DNA from: Casuarina equisetifolia
Taxonomy: Eukaryota > Streptophyta > Magnoliopsida > Fagales > Casuarinaceae
Length of the DNA: 64,000 nt
Direction of reading: 5' to 3'
Assembly: GCA_028551475.1 (NCBI GenBank)
Contig: CM052355.1
Coordinates: 24,889,580-24,953,579 of the forward strand
In this document: piece after piece, positions 11,115-22,438 of the stretch
Position numbering within the stretch: the first letter of the stretch is position 1
Layout of the letters: each line of letters starts with the position of its first letter
Notes under the pieces: generated by a model
What the model saw: the letters and a program-made list of their open reading frames with translations, nothing else
Told to the model about the DNA's origin: nothing
The model's database searches: none
Position numbers and translations under genes: made by a program

Positions 11115-12606
11115 TAGGTATCGAGAGTTTAAGTTTGGGCTTCAATGGTGTGATCCTTTAACCAGGGGCATTTCAGAGCAAAAAGAAAAACATTTAAGGT
11201 GTGTATTTTCTTCTCTTTAGCTCATTTAAGTATTTTTTGACTTGATAGTAGCTAGTGGTGGTTGGAGACCATCGAAAAACTAACCTAAAGCTCACATATT
11301 ACTATTCACCCATGTGGTTAAAGAGAGAAATTGGGATCTATTGGGATTTCTCTCTTGTTGGATGGATTTTGGTAGAAAATCCATTATTTTTGAACTTGCA
11401 ATGGTTAAATCTATTATTTGGTGGCCTTTGTGTTGCCAAAAAGTGTTGTGAAGTTGCAAAAATTGGCAAAAACCCATCAAAGAGATAATTGGGTTTATTT
11501 TGACCTATTTCTATAAAGACAACCCAGCCCACTGTTTGATTTAGCCTGAGCCTGATCTAGTATGACCAAGAGAATCAACTCAACACAATCCAATTTTACC
11601 AACCCAATTCCAACTAAAACCTTACCCATTAACTTGGTCCGCTCTTGACCATTGATTGTTGACCAAAGACTGTTGTCTATTGACCCATATGTACAATACA
11701 TGTGCCAAACCCCATGCACAACCACACACACAACATTGTTTTGTATGTGAATCACACATGCCGAAAGGCTTTTTTGACCAGTTTTTTAGGATTATTTATT
11801 TTGGTATTTTGGAAGGCTTTTCTAGAGTTGGTTTGAGAATTTCCAAACAAGTATAAATGGGATTTTGGTCATTTTAAATACTAAAATTGAAGCCTTTAAA
11901 ATCGACAAGTTTAATGGCACCATATTTAAATTGTGAAAAACTCAACTCATGGATTATTTATATCAAAAGAAAATTTTAATATTAGATGTTAAAGGTAAAG
12001 AGCATAAGCCAACAAGTATGTTCAAGAAAGATTGAGATTTTTTAGATAAGAAGACTCTTAGTCTAATTAGGTTAGTTTTGGATCTTTCAATTATAGTAAA
12101 TCTCAATGAAGAAATCACAGCAAAGGATTGCATGAATATTCTGGAAAGAATATACCAAACACCCTCCTCCATGAATAAGGTGTTCCTCACTGAGAGGCTT
12201 TATAAGATAAAGTATGATAACACTCATCTTATATAAGAGCACTTAAATGACTTTAATTCATTAGTTCATTGAGATGGGCCTAAGATAAAAATAAATAAAT
12301 TAGAGTTGGTTCATATGCATGTATGGGGGCCAACCCAAGTTGCTTTGCCTAAAGGTTTGAGGTACTTTATGACGTTTATCAATGATTGTACAAAAAAGTC
12401 TTGGATCTATATGATGAAGAACAAGTTTGGTGTGTTTGAAGTGTTTAAAAAATGAAAGGCATTAGTTGAAAATCAAACTAATTTGAGGATTAAGGATCTT
12501 AAATCCAATAATGAGGATGAATACTACAATAAAGAGTTTGATTACTTTTGTTCGAGAATAAGAATCATGAGGATCATATGCTTTGTAACTCTATTTTCCT
12601 AAAAAC
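11115..12606 (+). mobile_element. First partial copy of the Copia interior
   Basis: It matches 15736 onward: primer-binding site, untranslated leader, the first part of gag, and then an integrase-core part. It carries only a fraction of the coding region and ends within the foldback sequence described at 18212-18308. It is broken and non-coding. Confidence 0.8.
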
Positions 12607-13330
12607 GAAGCCTTTCATGAAGATAGAAACAAAAAACCAAGTATACTATTAAAATTTCCACCAACCTATATGATGATTTTTTTTATGAAAAAAGAAACCC
12701 TAAAACATGCATCCATTAATTTACACAAATAATTAAGAAAATTAAGTGAACTAGACATGTCGTGAAAAAGATGACCTTCTACAACACTAACCAGTATATT
12801 ACAAAAACAAACATTGAAACATGATGTTAGAAGCCCACACCACATGTGGCTACCACGTCAACCCTAAGGCTGACCCAAGACCTGACCTAGGATGGCTTCA
12901 TGACTCAAGTTTCGATCATTTGCGCCCACATGAATGAGTTCGCCGTTGTAACCAAATTCGTCACCATTCCGTTATTGAAATCCTTGACCAAATTCTACGT
13001 TCTTCTTCATTTCAAATGTAAATTTAATTTTAAATTTAATTTTTGATTCTATACAACTCTTTATATATAAAGCATACCTATACTTGTAAATCATCAAGGA
13101 AAATTTAATTTATACAAATTAAAATTTTTTCAATTAGAGTTTTTAATTCTATAAAAAATATGAGAAATCATGACTCAAAAGAGAAAAAAAGTGAGAAACC
13201 TGGCTTTTGACTTTAAGCATGAGGTATGTCGACCGTTCAGTGGGGTTCTTTTCCTTTGGCTAGTTCACACTCTCCAAGGTTGTCATGCCTGACATCTCTT
13301 AGCTCGTCTCGCTTAACATTAGGATGAAAA
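12607..13330. other. Unassigned sequence inside the Copia element
   Basis: This stretch matches neither copy of the Copia element nor the array that follows. About 12820-13010 is noticeably richer in GC than its surroundings and includes the 10-base palindrome CCACATGTGG. I recognise no gene or repeat family. It may be captured host DNA or another decayed element. Confidence 0.4.
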
Positions 13331-15598
13331 TTTCAAAGACCTCTAATACGTATATAGGATGAAAATCAAGCCTCCTCTCTTGATATATGATTATCATTCA
13401 TATCTCCCTCTTTGCCTTTCATTCATCCATTATTTTCTCTTTCCCAAATAAACACCTAACGGGCTCTTCAAAATGCCTGAATTTCATTCTATTTTCTTTG
13501 ACCTCTCCCCCTTTCCTCCTCTCTCCCTTTTTTCTACTCTCTTGACTTTCCCTAGTACCCAAACATGTAGGCCTTAAAAAGTGATAACAGAAGGTCTCCT
13601 AAAAAGTCCAAGGCTAAACTTCTACTGCTGCATGACACATTTGAGCAAGACCCTTGTCATGAAATTAATGACATTACATCTATGAAGTTTAATACCCTAA
13701 AAGGATAATCCTTTAATTATATACTAAACTTAAACCCTTCAATCAAGACAATCTTTCATATCTTTAGGTCAATAATTTAATCTCTTTAAAATGACAGAAT
13801 TTCATTCCATTTTCTTCAATCTCTCCCTCTCTTTTTCTCTCTCAACTCTCCCTAGTACCCAAAAAGGCAAGCCTTAAGAAGTGACAACTAAAGGTTTTCT
13901 AAAAACTTCAAGGCTAAACTTTCGCTATTACACAACATATTTAAGTAAGACCTTTGTCATGGAATTGATAACAACACATCTATGAAATTTGATATCCTGA
14001 AATGATAATCATTCAATTATATACTAAACTCAAACTCTTCAATCAAGACAATCTTTCGTGTACTTAGGTTAACAATTTGGTCTCTTTAGAATGCTTGAAT
14101 TCATTCCATTTTCTTCGATCTCTCCCTTTTTCTTCATTTCTCCCACTCTTCCTCTCTTTCATCCATCATTTTCTATTTCCCAAGTAAACACTTGACATGC
14201 TTTTCAGAATACCTGAATTTCATTATATTTTCTTCAATCTACCCCTCTCTTCTTCTCTCTCGGCTCTCCCTGGTACCCAAACAAGCAGGCTTTGAGAAAT
14301 GATAGTTGAAGGTCTCCCAAAAAGTATAAGGCTAAACTTTTGTTGCTGCACGACACATTTAAGTAAGATCCTTGTCATGGAATTGATGACATTACATTCA
14401 TGAAGTTTGATATCTTAAAAGGATAATCCTTCAATCAAGACAATCTTTTGTGTCTTTAGGTCAACAATTTGGTCACTTCAGAATGCCTAAATTTCATTCT
14501 ATTTTCTTCAATCTCTCATTCTTTCTTCCTCTCTCTTGGCTCTCCTTACTACCCTATATAATAAACACTTGGCTCTTCAGAAAGCCTCAAGAAGTGATAG
14601 CTAAAGGTCTCCTAAAAAGTCCAAGGCTAAACTTTCGCTATTGCACAACACATTTGAGTAAGAACCCTACCATGAAATTGATGATATTCCATCCATGAAG
14701 TTTGATATCCAAGAAGGATAATCCTTCAATTGCATACTAAACTCAAACATTTCAACCAAGATATTCTTCCGTGTCTTTGGGTCAACAATTTGGTCTCTTC
14801 AAAATGCCTGAATTTCATTTCATTTTTTTCAATCTCTTCCTCTTTCTTCCTTTCACCCACTCTTGCTCTCTTTCATCCATCATTTTTCCTTTCCCAAATA
14901 AACACATGATATGCTCTTCAGAATGCATGAATTTTATTCTATTTTCTTTAATCTCTCTCGGCTCTCTTTAGAACCCAAACAAGCAAGCCTCGAGAAATGA
15001 CAGCTGAGGATCTCCCAGAAAGTCCAAGGCTAAACTTTTATTGTTACACGACATATTTAAGTAAAACCTTTGTCATGAAATTGATGACACTACATTCATA
15101 AAGTTTGATATCCTAAAAGGATAATCCTTCAATTATATACTAAACTCAAACCCTTCAATCAACACAATCTTTTGCATCTTTGGGTCAACAATTTAGTCTT
15201 TTCAGAATGTCTGAATTTCATTCAATTTTCTTCAATTTCTCCTTCTTTCTTCATCTTTCCATCTCTTCCTCTCTTTCATTCATCCTTTTATCTTTCCCAA
15301 ATAAACACCTAACAGGCTCTTTAGAATGCCTTAATTTCATTCCATTATATTTGATCTCTCCCTCTCTTTTTCTCTCTCGACTCTCCCTAGTACTTAAAAA
15401 CCAGTAGGCCTCGAGAAGTGATAGCTAAGGGTCTCCTAAAAAGTTTAAGGCTAAACCCTTATCATGACATTGATGACAATACATTCGTGAAGTTTGATAT
15501 CCAAAAATGATAATCTTTCAATTAGATACTAAACTCAAACCCTTTAATAAAGACAATCTTTCATTTTTCTTTCCTAAATAAACACCTGACGAGCTTAA
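13330..15598. repeat. Composite tandem (satellite-like) array
   Basis: Degenerate tandem repeats built from two block types. Each block opens with a form of CAGAATGCCTGAATTTCATT; anchors lie at about 13473, 13791, 14091, 14209, 14482, 14803, 14921, 15207 and 15326. Short blocks of ~118 bases (pyrimidine-rich, ending CAAATAAACACCTGACATG) occur at about 14091, 14803 and 15207. Long blocks of ~270-320 bases occur at about 13473, 13791, 14209, 14482, 14921 and 15326. Some long blocks follow each other directly and others alternate with short ones. The reading frames of 66-82 codons in this interval are products of the repeat and not genes. The array is bounded on the right by a truncated LTR. Confidence 0.85.
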
Positions 15599-18500
15599 GA
15601 AAATAGAGAAAGAGAAAGAGTTGCCCCCAAAGTGGAAGTAGGATATCTTTTAAGCCTAAACCACTTTACATGCTTGTGTTAGCATATGTATACTAGTTAA
15701 TGTTGATCCATGGTCCCTTAAAATCCTTATAATTGGTATCGAGAGCTTAAGTTCAAGCTTTAATGGTGTGATCCATTGACCAGGGGCATTTTAGGGCAAA
15801 AAAAAAGAAGTTTAAGGTGTGTATCTTCTTCGCTATAGCTCATTTAAGTGTTTTTTGAATTGATAGTGGCCAGTGATGGTTGGAGACCATTGAAAAACTT
15901 ACATGAAGCTCATAGATTACTATTCACTCATGTGGTTGAAGAGACAAATTGGGATCTATTGGGATTTCTCTCTTATTGGATGGATTTTGGTAGAAAATCC
16001 ATTATTTTTGAACTTACAGTAGTTGAATTTATTATTTAGTGGCCTTTGTGTTGCCAAAAAGTGTCATGAAGCAGTAAAAATCGATAAAAAGCCACCAAAG
16101 AGAGAATCGGGTCTATTTTGACCTATTTCTATAAAGACAACCTAACCCATTGTTTGATCTAGCCCGAGTTCGATTTAATTTAACCTAGAGAACCAACTTA
16201 ACCTAATCCAATTTTGACCAACCCAATTCCAACCAAAACTTGACCTGTCAACTTGGTCCACTATTGATTGTTGACCAAAGACTGTTGACTGTTAACCCAC
16301 TTATGCCAGACTCCCATGCACAACCACGCACACAACATTGTTCCATGCATAAATCACATATGCCGAAAGGCTTTTCTAACCAATTTTTTAGGATTATTTA
16401 TTTTGGTATTTTAGAAGGCTTTTCTAAAGTTGGTTTGAGAATTTTCGGACAACTATAAATGGGCATTTTGGTCATTTTAAATACTAAAATCGAAGCCTTT
16501 AGAACTGACAAGTTTAATGGCACCAGATTTGGATTGTGGAAGAATCAACTCATGGATTATTTATATCAAAATAAAATTTTAATATTGGATGTTAAAAGTA
16601 AAGAGCATAAGCCAACAAGTATATTCAAGAAATATTGAGATTTTTTAGACAAGAAGACTCTTGGTCTAATTAGCTTGGTTTTGGATTTTTCAATTATAGT
16701 AAATGTCAATGAAGAAATCATAACAAAGAATTGCATGGATGTTTTGGAAAGAATATATCAAACACCCTCTTCTATAAATAAGGTGTTCCTTACTAAAAGG
16801 CTTTAGAAGATAAAGTATGATGACACTCATCCTATATAAGGGTACTTGAATGATTTTAATTCATTAGTTCATCAAAAGGCAATCAATATTGAGTATGATA
16901 AGGATGATAGTGTAACAAATTTTTTAACCACTTTACCAAATAGCTTGGATCCATTGGTTATATCCATTACTAGATTAGCTAAAGGGATGTTGAATTTTAA
17001 TGATGTCATTAAAACAATCATGTTAGAAGATTTAAGACAAAGATCTTTAGGAGAAGTTTTTGATTCTAAGACTTCCATTGCATACTCAACTAGTAGTAGT
17101 AACAAGAGTAAAGATAAGAGGAAACAATATAGAAATGAGGGACAAAAAGGTAAAAGTCATGGTAGGTCAAGGCCTAAAAGGGGTTACAGAGTACAGAGTT
17201 AACTAAGGGAAATTGTTAGAATTATGGTAAGACTAGACATTTCAAGAGGGATTGTCATGCTTCCAAGAAATATACTAATTAGAGATAGATTAATCAAACT
17301 TCAAAAGAAATGCCATATGATAATTCAACAAACTTTGTAAAGTTGATGGTATTATTTGCCACTACTACAACAGATGATTCATGGGTGATAGATTAAGGTA
17401 CCTTCTATTATGCTACTCCATGCAAAGAGTTTTTCACGAACTACACTTCAAGTAATTATAGTGGAGTGTTATTAGGAGATGATCATTTATGCAAGATTAC
17501 AGACATTGGTAAGATTGTTTTGACATTTTCAAATGGTTGTATGCTTACTTAGAACAATGTAAAGCATATTCTAGATCTTAATAGGAACTTAATCTTGGCC
17601 ACTACACTTGACAATGAAGGTTACTAGACCCATCTAGGTAAAGGTGGTTACAAGATCACTAAAGGTGCTTTGGTGATGACAAAGGGTAAGAGAGAAGACA
17701 CATTGTGTGTAATGAATGATATGCAATATAACTCTATTAATGTTGTAGCTCCCAGTGATTTAACACTTTGGCATTTGAGGCTTGGACACATGAGTGAGAA
17801 AGGTCTCAAGGTATTGCAATCTAAGGGAAAGTTTAAAGGCTTGAATGATGTGGATTTGGAATTCTGTAAGGGTTGCACTTTGGGAAAGATGAAAAGAGTT
17901 AAATTTCTTCGAGATGGGCCTAAGATGAAAAAAAAATAAATTGGAGTTGGTTCATATACATGTATGGGGGCCAACCCAAGTTATTTCGCCTAAAGATTTA
18001 AGGTACTTTGTGATGTTTATCAATGATTGCACAAGAAAGTCTTAGATCTATAAGATAAAGAACAAGTTTGATGTGTTTGAGGTGTTTAAGAAGTGGAAGG
18101 CATTAGTTAAAAATCAAACTAATTTGAGGATTAAGGTTCTTAAATCCAATAATGAGGGTAAATACTATAGCAGAGAGTTTGATTACTTTTGTTTGAGAAT
18201 AGGAATCATGAGGATCATATGCTTTATAACTCTATTTTCTTGAGAAATTCATGGGGATCAAGGTTATCCCATGAATTTTTTTAGGAAAATGGAGTTGCAA
18301 AGCATATGAATGACATTATTCTAGAGAGAAAAAGAACAATGACTCACCATGCAAGACTTTTACAATATTGTTAAGGCGATGCTTTTAATATATCAATATT
18401 CTTGTTAAATAGAAGCCCTTCTACAGTGTTGAATTTTAATATTTTTGAAGAAAAGTGGACAAAAAAACAAGTAGACTACTCATATTTCAAGGTATTTGGG

Positions 18501-20534
18501 TGTGAGACATACACATTTATAAATGATCAAAATAGGGATAAGTTGGACCCCAAAGCTCAGAAAATTATTTCCTTAGATATGGTGGAGATGAATATGGGTA
18601 CAAATTGTGGGATGGTGGAATGAGAATATACAGGTTCTGAGATATAGTGTTTAATAGGGCTAAACTGTATAAGGATAGGAAAGACCAAAAAGTACAAAAA
18701 AAGTCTAATGTGATTGATGCAGACTTGGATGTTCCAAAGCAATTAGTCATTGATAGTTCTCAATAGCCTTCTTCCCTAGTTTCATCTTTAGAAAGTACAC
18801 CAAAGGATTAGTCTAACATTCCATCTACCACTCCATCTATAAGAAAATCTACTAGAGAGAGGTGTGCTCCTTTAGGTATTCTTTATCTTTGAATTGTATT
18901 TTGTATACTAATGCAAATGAGCTTAAGAATAGACAGAAGGCCTTGGATTGTGATGATAAGGCCAAGTGAGAACAAGCTATGAATGAAAAGTATGACTCTT
19001 TATTGTCAAACCAAAACTTAGTTTTTAGTTCACTTGCTTAAAGGTAAAAAGGCATTGTATTCAAGATAGATATACATAATCAAGAATGAAGTAGATGGGA
19101 GCAAGCGTTACAAAGCTAAACTTATTATTAAAGGTTATGTGTGAAAAAAAAATGAATAAATTTTAAGGAGATTTTCCTCCAGTGGTTAAGATGACTTCAA
19201 TATGAGTGATGTTAAGTAATTAGATGTGAAGACAACCTTTCTTCATAGGGATTTGAAGGAAAGGCTTTACATGTATCAACTCAAGGGACTTAAGTTAAAG
19301 TTAAAGAAAAAGCAAAGTTGGTGTGTAACTCCAAAAGAGTTTATATGATCTTAAACAAGCTCCTAAACAATGGTATCTAAAATTTGACAATTTTATAAGG
19401 AAGCAAAAGTTTGAGAGATGCTCAAGTGACCATTGTGTGTATTTTAAGGAGACATTATCATGTAATTTTCTTATACAGATTTTGTATGTTAATGACATAC
19501 TTGTTTGTGAAGCAAATGTGTAAGATATAGTTAAGTTGATATAAACTCAAGAGTCGTTTTTCAATTAAAGATCTTGGAACTACAAAGCATATCCTTGGTA
19601 TGAAGATTACTCATGATAGAGATAAGTGTTTGTTGAAATTGTCCTAACAAGACTATGTTGAAAGATTGCTCAAGAGGTTCAACATGAATGATGCAAGCTA
19701 GTAGCTTAACCTCTTACTAGACATTTCAAATTGTCATTGAAAGATTGCCCATAGATAGATGAGCAACAAAAATTCATTAAGAATGTTCCTTATGCTTCAA
19801 CAATGGGTAGTTTGATGTATGCCATGGTTAGTACAAAGGTCATATATTGCACAAGTAGTTGGTATGGTGAGCGAATTCATGAACAAACCTAGAAAGATGC
19901 ATTGAGATACAATTAAGTGGATTTTCAAGTATCTGTGGGGAACTTCTTCTTGTTGTCTTCACTTTGGAGGTTTAGAATTTAATTTCAAGGTTATGTGGAC
20001 ACTAACTTTTCAAGAGATCATAATGGTAGTAGGAGTACCACAGGTTACATCTTTACAGTTGGAGGAACAACCGTCAGTTGGATGTCCAAGTTATAGTTAA
20101 TGATAACATTGTCATCTATAGAAGTAGAGTACATAGCCACAATTGACGGGGCCAAAAGAGTTCATTTGGTTACAAGGATTTTTGGCAAAGCCTGATCAAA
20201 AGCCAAAGAATAGTGCATTGTGGACAGATAGCTAGAATGTTATTCACCTTGCCTAGAATGCAACATTCCACTCCAAGTCAAAACATATTGAGAGAAGATA
20301 TCACTTCATCAAACAAATGGTGAAGGATAGATGTATGAAGCTCAAGAGGATCCATACATCAGAGAACTTGGCAAACATGTTGACCAAGGTGGTTGATAGA
20401 GACAAGTTAAGATTTTACTTAACTTGTGCCTAGCTCAAGAGCTAGAGCTCATGTGGGGGCAATCTATATTCCTAATAGTAGCTTTTATTCCTATAGTGTA
20501 GGGATGTTGCACTATTCATTCTAAGGGAGAGAAT
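15599..20534 (+). mobile_element. Second, longer copy of the Copia element
   Basis: Starts within the LTR (15599), passes a primer-binding site at about 15737 and a leader, and then shows the Copia order. Gag is still open at 16846-17202, with a CCHC-like knuckle near 17210-17270. The protease region is about 17370-17600, and the integrase HHCC domain is about 17750-17890 (HLRLGHM..CKGC). The integrase core follows, then reverse transcriptase at about 19150-19700 and RNase H at about 20220-20400. A polypurine tract (AAGGGAGAG, about 20523-20531) precedes the 3' LTR. Well over a dozen breaks are spread over pol, so it is a fossil. Confidence 0.85.
18212..18308. repeat. ~45-bp imperfect foldback in the integrase region
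   Basis: The left arm (about 18215-18258) and the right arm (about 18264-18308) are reverse complements with only a handful of mismatches, separated by a loop of about 6 bases. The outer ends read TCATATGCTTT and AAAGCATATGA; the inner ends read AAATTCATGGGGAT and ATCCCATGAATTT. The right arm runs into recognisable integrase-core sequence, so the left arm is the inverted extra copy. The first element copy carries the left-arm sequence at about 12574-12606. Confidence 0.85.
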
Positions 20535-20986
20535 TGTATGTATTTGTAATGTATAATGCAAACATGGACATTGTAGTCATTCCACTATGTAGTAAATGAA
20601 ATGACGGCTATTTATTTTTATTAACACACCACATGTGTGTGTAATGTGTAAAGAAAGTGTGAGAGTGAGTTACTGTGTGAGTTGTGTGTGCACCTACTAT
20701 GAGTGACAATGAAGTTTTAGAAAGCTTGTTTTTATTAACACACCATGTGTGTGTGTAGTGTGTAAAGAAAGTGTGAGAGTGAGCTATTGTGTGAGTTGTG
20801 TGTGCACCTACTGTGAGTGACAATGAAGCTTTAGAAAGTTTGTTTGTTTTGTAAGCCATTGGAGAAAATGAGCTACCCTTAAAGTGGAACTAGGGTATCA
20901 TTTTGGGCCCTAAACCATTCTACATGCTTGTGTTAGTATGTGTGTATTGGTTAATGTTGATCCATGGTCCCTTAGAATCCTCGCTT
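20535..20986 (+). repeat. 3' LTR of the level-3 Copia element with internal duplication
   Basis: Matches the 5' LTR (10770-11114) but is ~107 bases longer. The extra length is a tandem duplication of about 115 bases: 20619-20735 and 20736-20850 both run from ATTAACACACCA to the GTTTG block after AATGAAG. The 5' LTR has this block once. The LTR is followed by the target duplication GCCCT at 20987-20991. Confidence 0.85.
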
Positions 20987-21057
20987 GCCCTATGTGGGTG
21001 AAGAGTTTTTTAGTGTGATTTACCTTGCAACTTTTTCGTTATGGAAAGGAACGCAAC

Positions 21058-21390
21058 TCCTTCACCTCTTCTAATGGTGGCTTCTTCATCTTATTTAGCA
21101 ATAGCTTCTTGTCTCCTTTAGTAATAGTTTTACTACCATCTTATGTGGTGGCTCCTCCATCTCTTTCGATGGTGGTTCCTCCACCTTTTCTAGTGGTGAC
21201 ATTTCCATCTCATTCAACAAAAGCATCTCCAACTCTTCTAGTGGTAACTTTTCCATCTTTTCTAACAGTGGCTTCATGTTTCTTCAAGTAGTGGGTCCTC
21301 CATCTCTTCTGATAGTGTCCCTACCACCTCTTCTAGTGGTGATCCCTTTATCTCCCCTCATGGTAACTTCTTGGCTTTCTGCAACTTTTT
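21058..21390. repeat. 24-bp minisatellite
   Basis: About fourteen degenerate 24-base units of the form CCTCCATCTCTTCTAGTGGTG on the + strand. The period is a multiple of three. On the minus strand it reads as an acidic 8-residue repeat close to EEMEEPPL and is open over 21095-21277. It lies inside the level-2 retroelement just after its primer-binding site, where gag would be expected. Confidence 0.8.
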
Positions 21391-21554
21391 CAACATGTGA
21401 ATGATTTCTTTTTAGGTTTCACACAACGTTTTAAATTCCAAGGAAATAAAATCAAACATGGGCTATAATTTTCCACGAAGCCCTACATTCTTACTTTGTT
21501 CTCTACCATGACTTATGCTTATGTCTTGATTCCTTTGGTGTCTTCCGATATCAC

Positions 21555-21942
21555 TATTAAGACTTAAGTTATACACAAACCATAATTAATAAATACAAGA
21601 ACCTCAACTAAAGGAATACCTACTACTATTCAATTCAATTCAATGTTAAAATATATAATAATCAAAAGTTCCACAATAATCTCAATTCAAATCACAATAA
21701 TAATTAAGCTATAAGAAAACACTAAGAACCTACAATTCTACTAATGACTTATTCCTTTGAAACTAATAAAAACACTAAGGCTAAGGCTAAGGCTATGGTG
21801 ACTACTAAGATAAATAAGATTTTTTTCAGTGTAACCCTTTTTAGAGGCTGAGAATGTCTTATATAGGCCTTTAGCTTATTGCACTAGGTTATTTGAGTGG
21901 GTTTCCCTTTTAATTAATATTGGGTTAGTCTTAATCTTAATA
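21555..21942 (-). repeat. 5' LTR of the level-2 element
   Basis: Matches 10174-10552 with frequent differences; shared blocks include AGCTTATTGC, TAGGTTATTTGAGTGG and ATAAGAAAACACTA. The decayed primer-binding site lies just to its left, as expected for a minus-strand element. The right boundary is approximate because the inverted end is worn. Confidence 0.75.
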
Positions 21943-22438
21943 AAAAGCAAGTCATTGTCTACTTTGAAGGTTATAGTTTAAATTACTGATAAATTATAGG
22001 TAATTAAGCATCCTTTTTGAAGGTCAAACATGCAAAGATGTAAGAATCATCAAGGCTTAGTTTGAGTTAGATTGAATAGTCATTTTAGGTCAAGCAAGGC
22101 TTTCAAGCAGGCTTTCCCTCAAGGAAAAAGGGAAATGTTTGTTTTTCTCCCTAGCTCTTAAGGGCAAAATCATAAACCATGGCCTGTGAAAAGGTAGAAC
22201 CTATCCCTATTATCTTAAATAAATAACCTTTACAAATGAGTAGGTATTTTTTTCATTTGAAATTACCACACAAAGTTGGAATTTTTGTATTTTTAGTTTA
22301 TTTTTGCAAGCACAAAGTTGTCCACAATGTGGTTATACCTCTAAAGTAGGCAATTCAAAGAAAAGACAATAGATTGAACATAATAGTGGCTACCTAGTAC
22401 TTGGTGTTTCTAAGAAGTATAACGTTTTATGATATCAT
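21943..22438. other. Leader and unassigned remnant of the outer element
   Basis: This lies between the level-2 LTR and the 5' LTR of the outermost element. Next to 22439 the minus strand shows a decayed primer-binding site (TGATATCATAAAA at about 22426-22438). The rest should be leader and early gag of the outer element, perhaps mixed with the missing part of the LTR cut at 10173, but no domain is recognisable. Confidence 0.45.

Larger units (their letters stand above)
10770..20986 (+). mobile_element. Level-3 rearranged plus-strand Copia element
   Basis: One insertion bounded by LTRs at 10770-11114 and 20535-20986 and by a 5-bp target duplication, GCCCT, at 10765-10769 and 20987-20991. Removing it restores a continuous flank inside the level-2 element. 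Its interior is not a simple element: a first partial copy (to about 12606) is followed by unrelated sequence, a tandem array, and then a second copy that starts inside the LTR and runs through gag and pol to the 3' LTR. The primer-binding site reads GGTATCGAGAG. It is the youngest of the nest by LTR similarity, but it is still clearly old and broken many times. Confidence 0.85.
10174..21942 (-). mobile_element. Level-2 short LTR retroelement, interrupted
   Basis: A minus-strand LTR element with ~380-base LTRs. Once the inserted level-3 element is set aside, its internal part is only about 0.8 kb (10553-10769 plus 20987-21554), so it looks non-autonomous or heavily reduced. The primer-binding site beside the right LTR (TGATATCGGAAGA on the minus strand at about 21540-21553) is a decayed initiator-Met type. 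The internal part carries a 24-bp minisatellite (21058-21390). No reverse transcriptase is seen. It is dead. Confidence 0.75.

Noticed and set aside
14450-15407. Three similar open frames of 66-82 codons
   Set aside because: They are repeats of the same tandem block and hydrophobic by chance because of the TTC and TCT content.
13330-15598. Regular repeats considered as a CRISPR array
   Set aside because: Units are hundreds of bases long, degenerate and without unique spacers, in a plant nuclear context.
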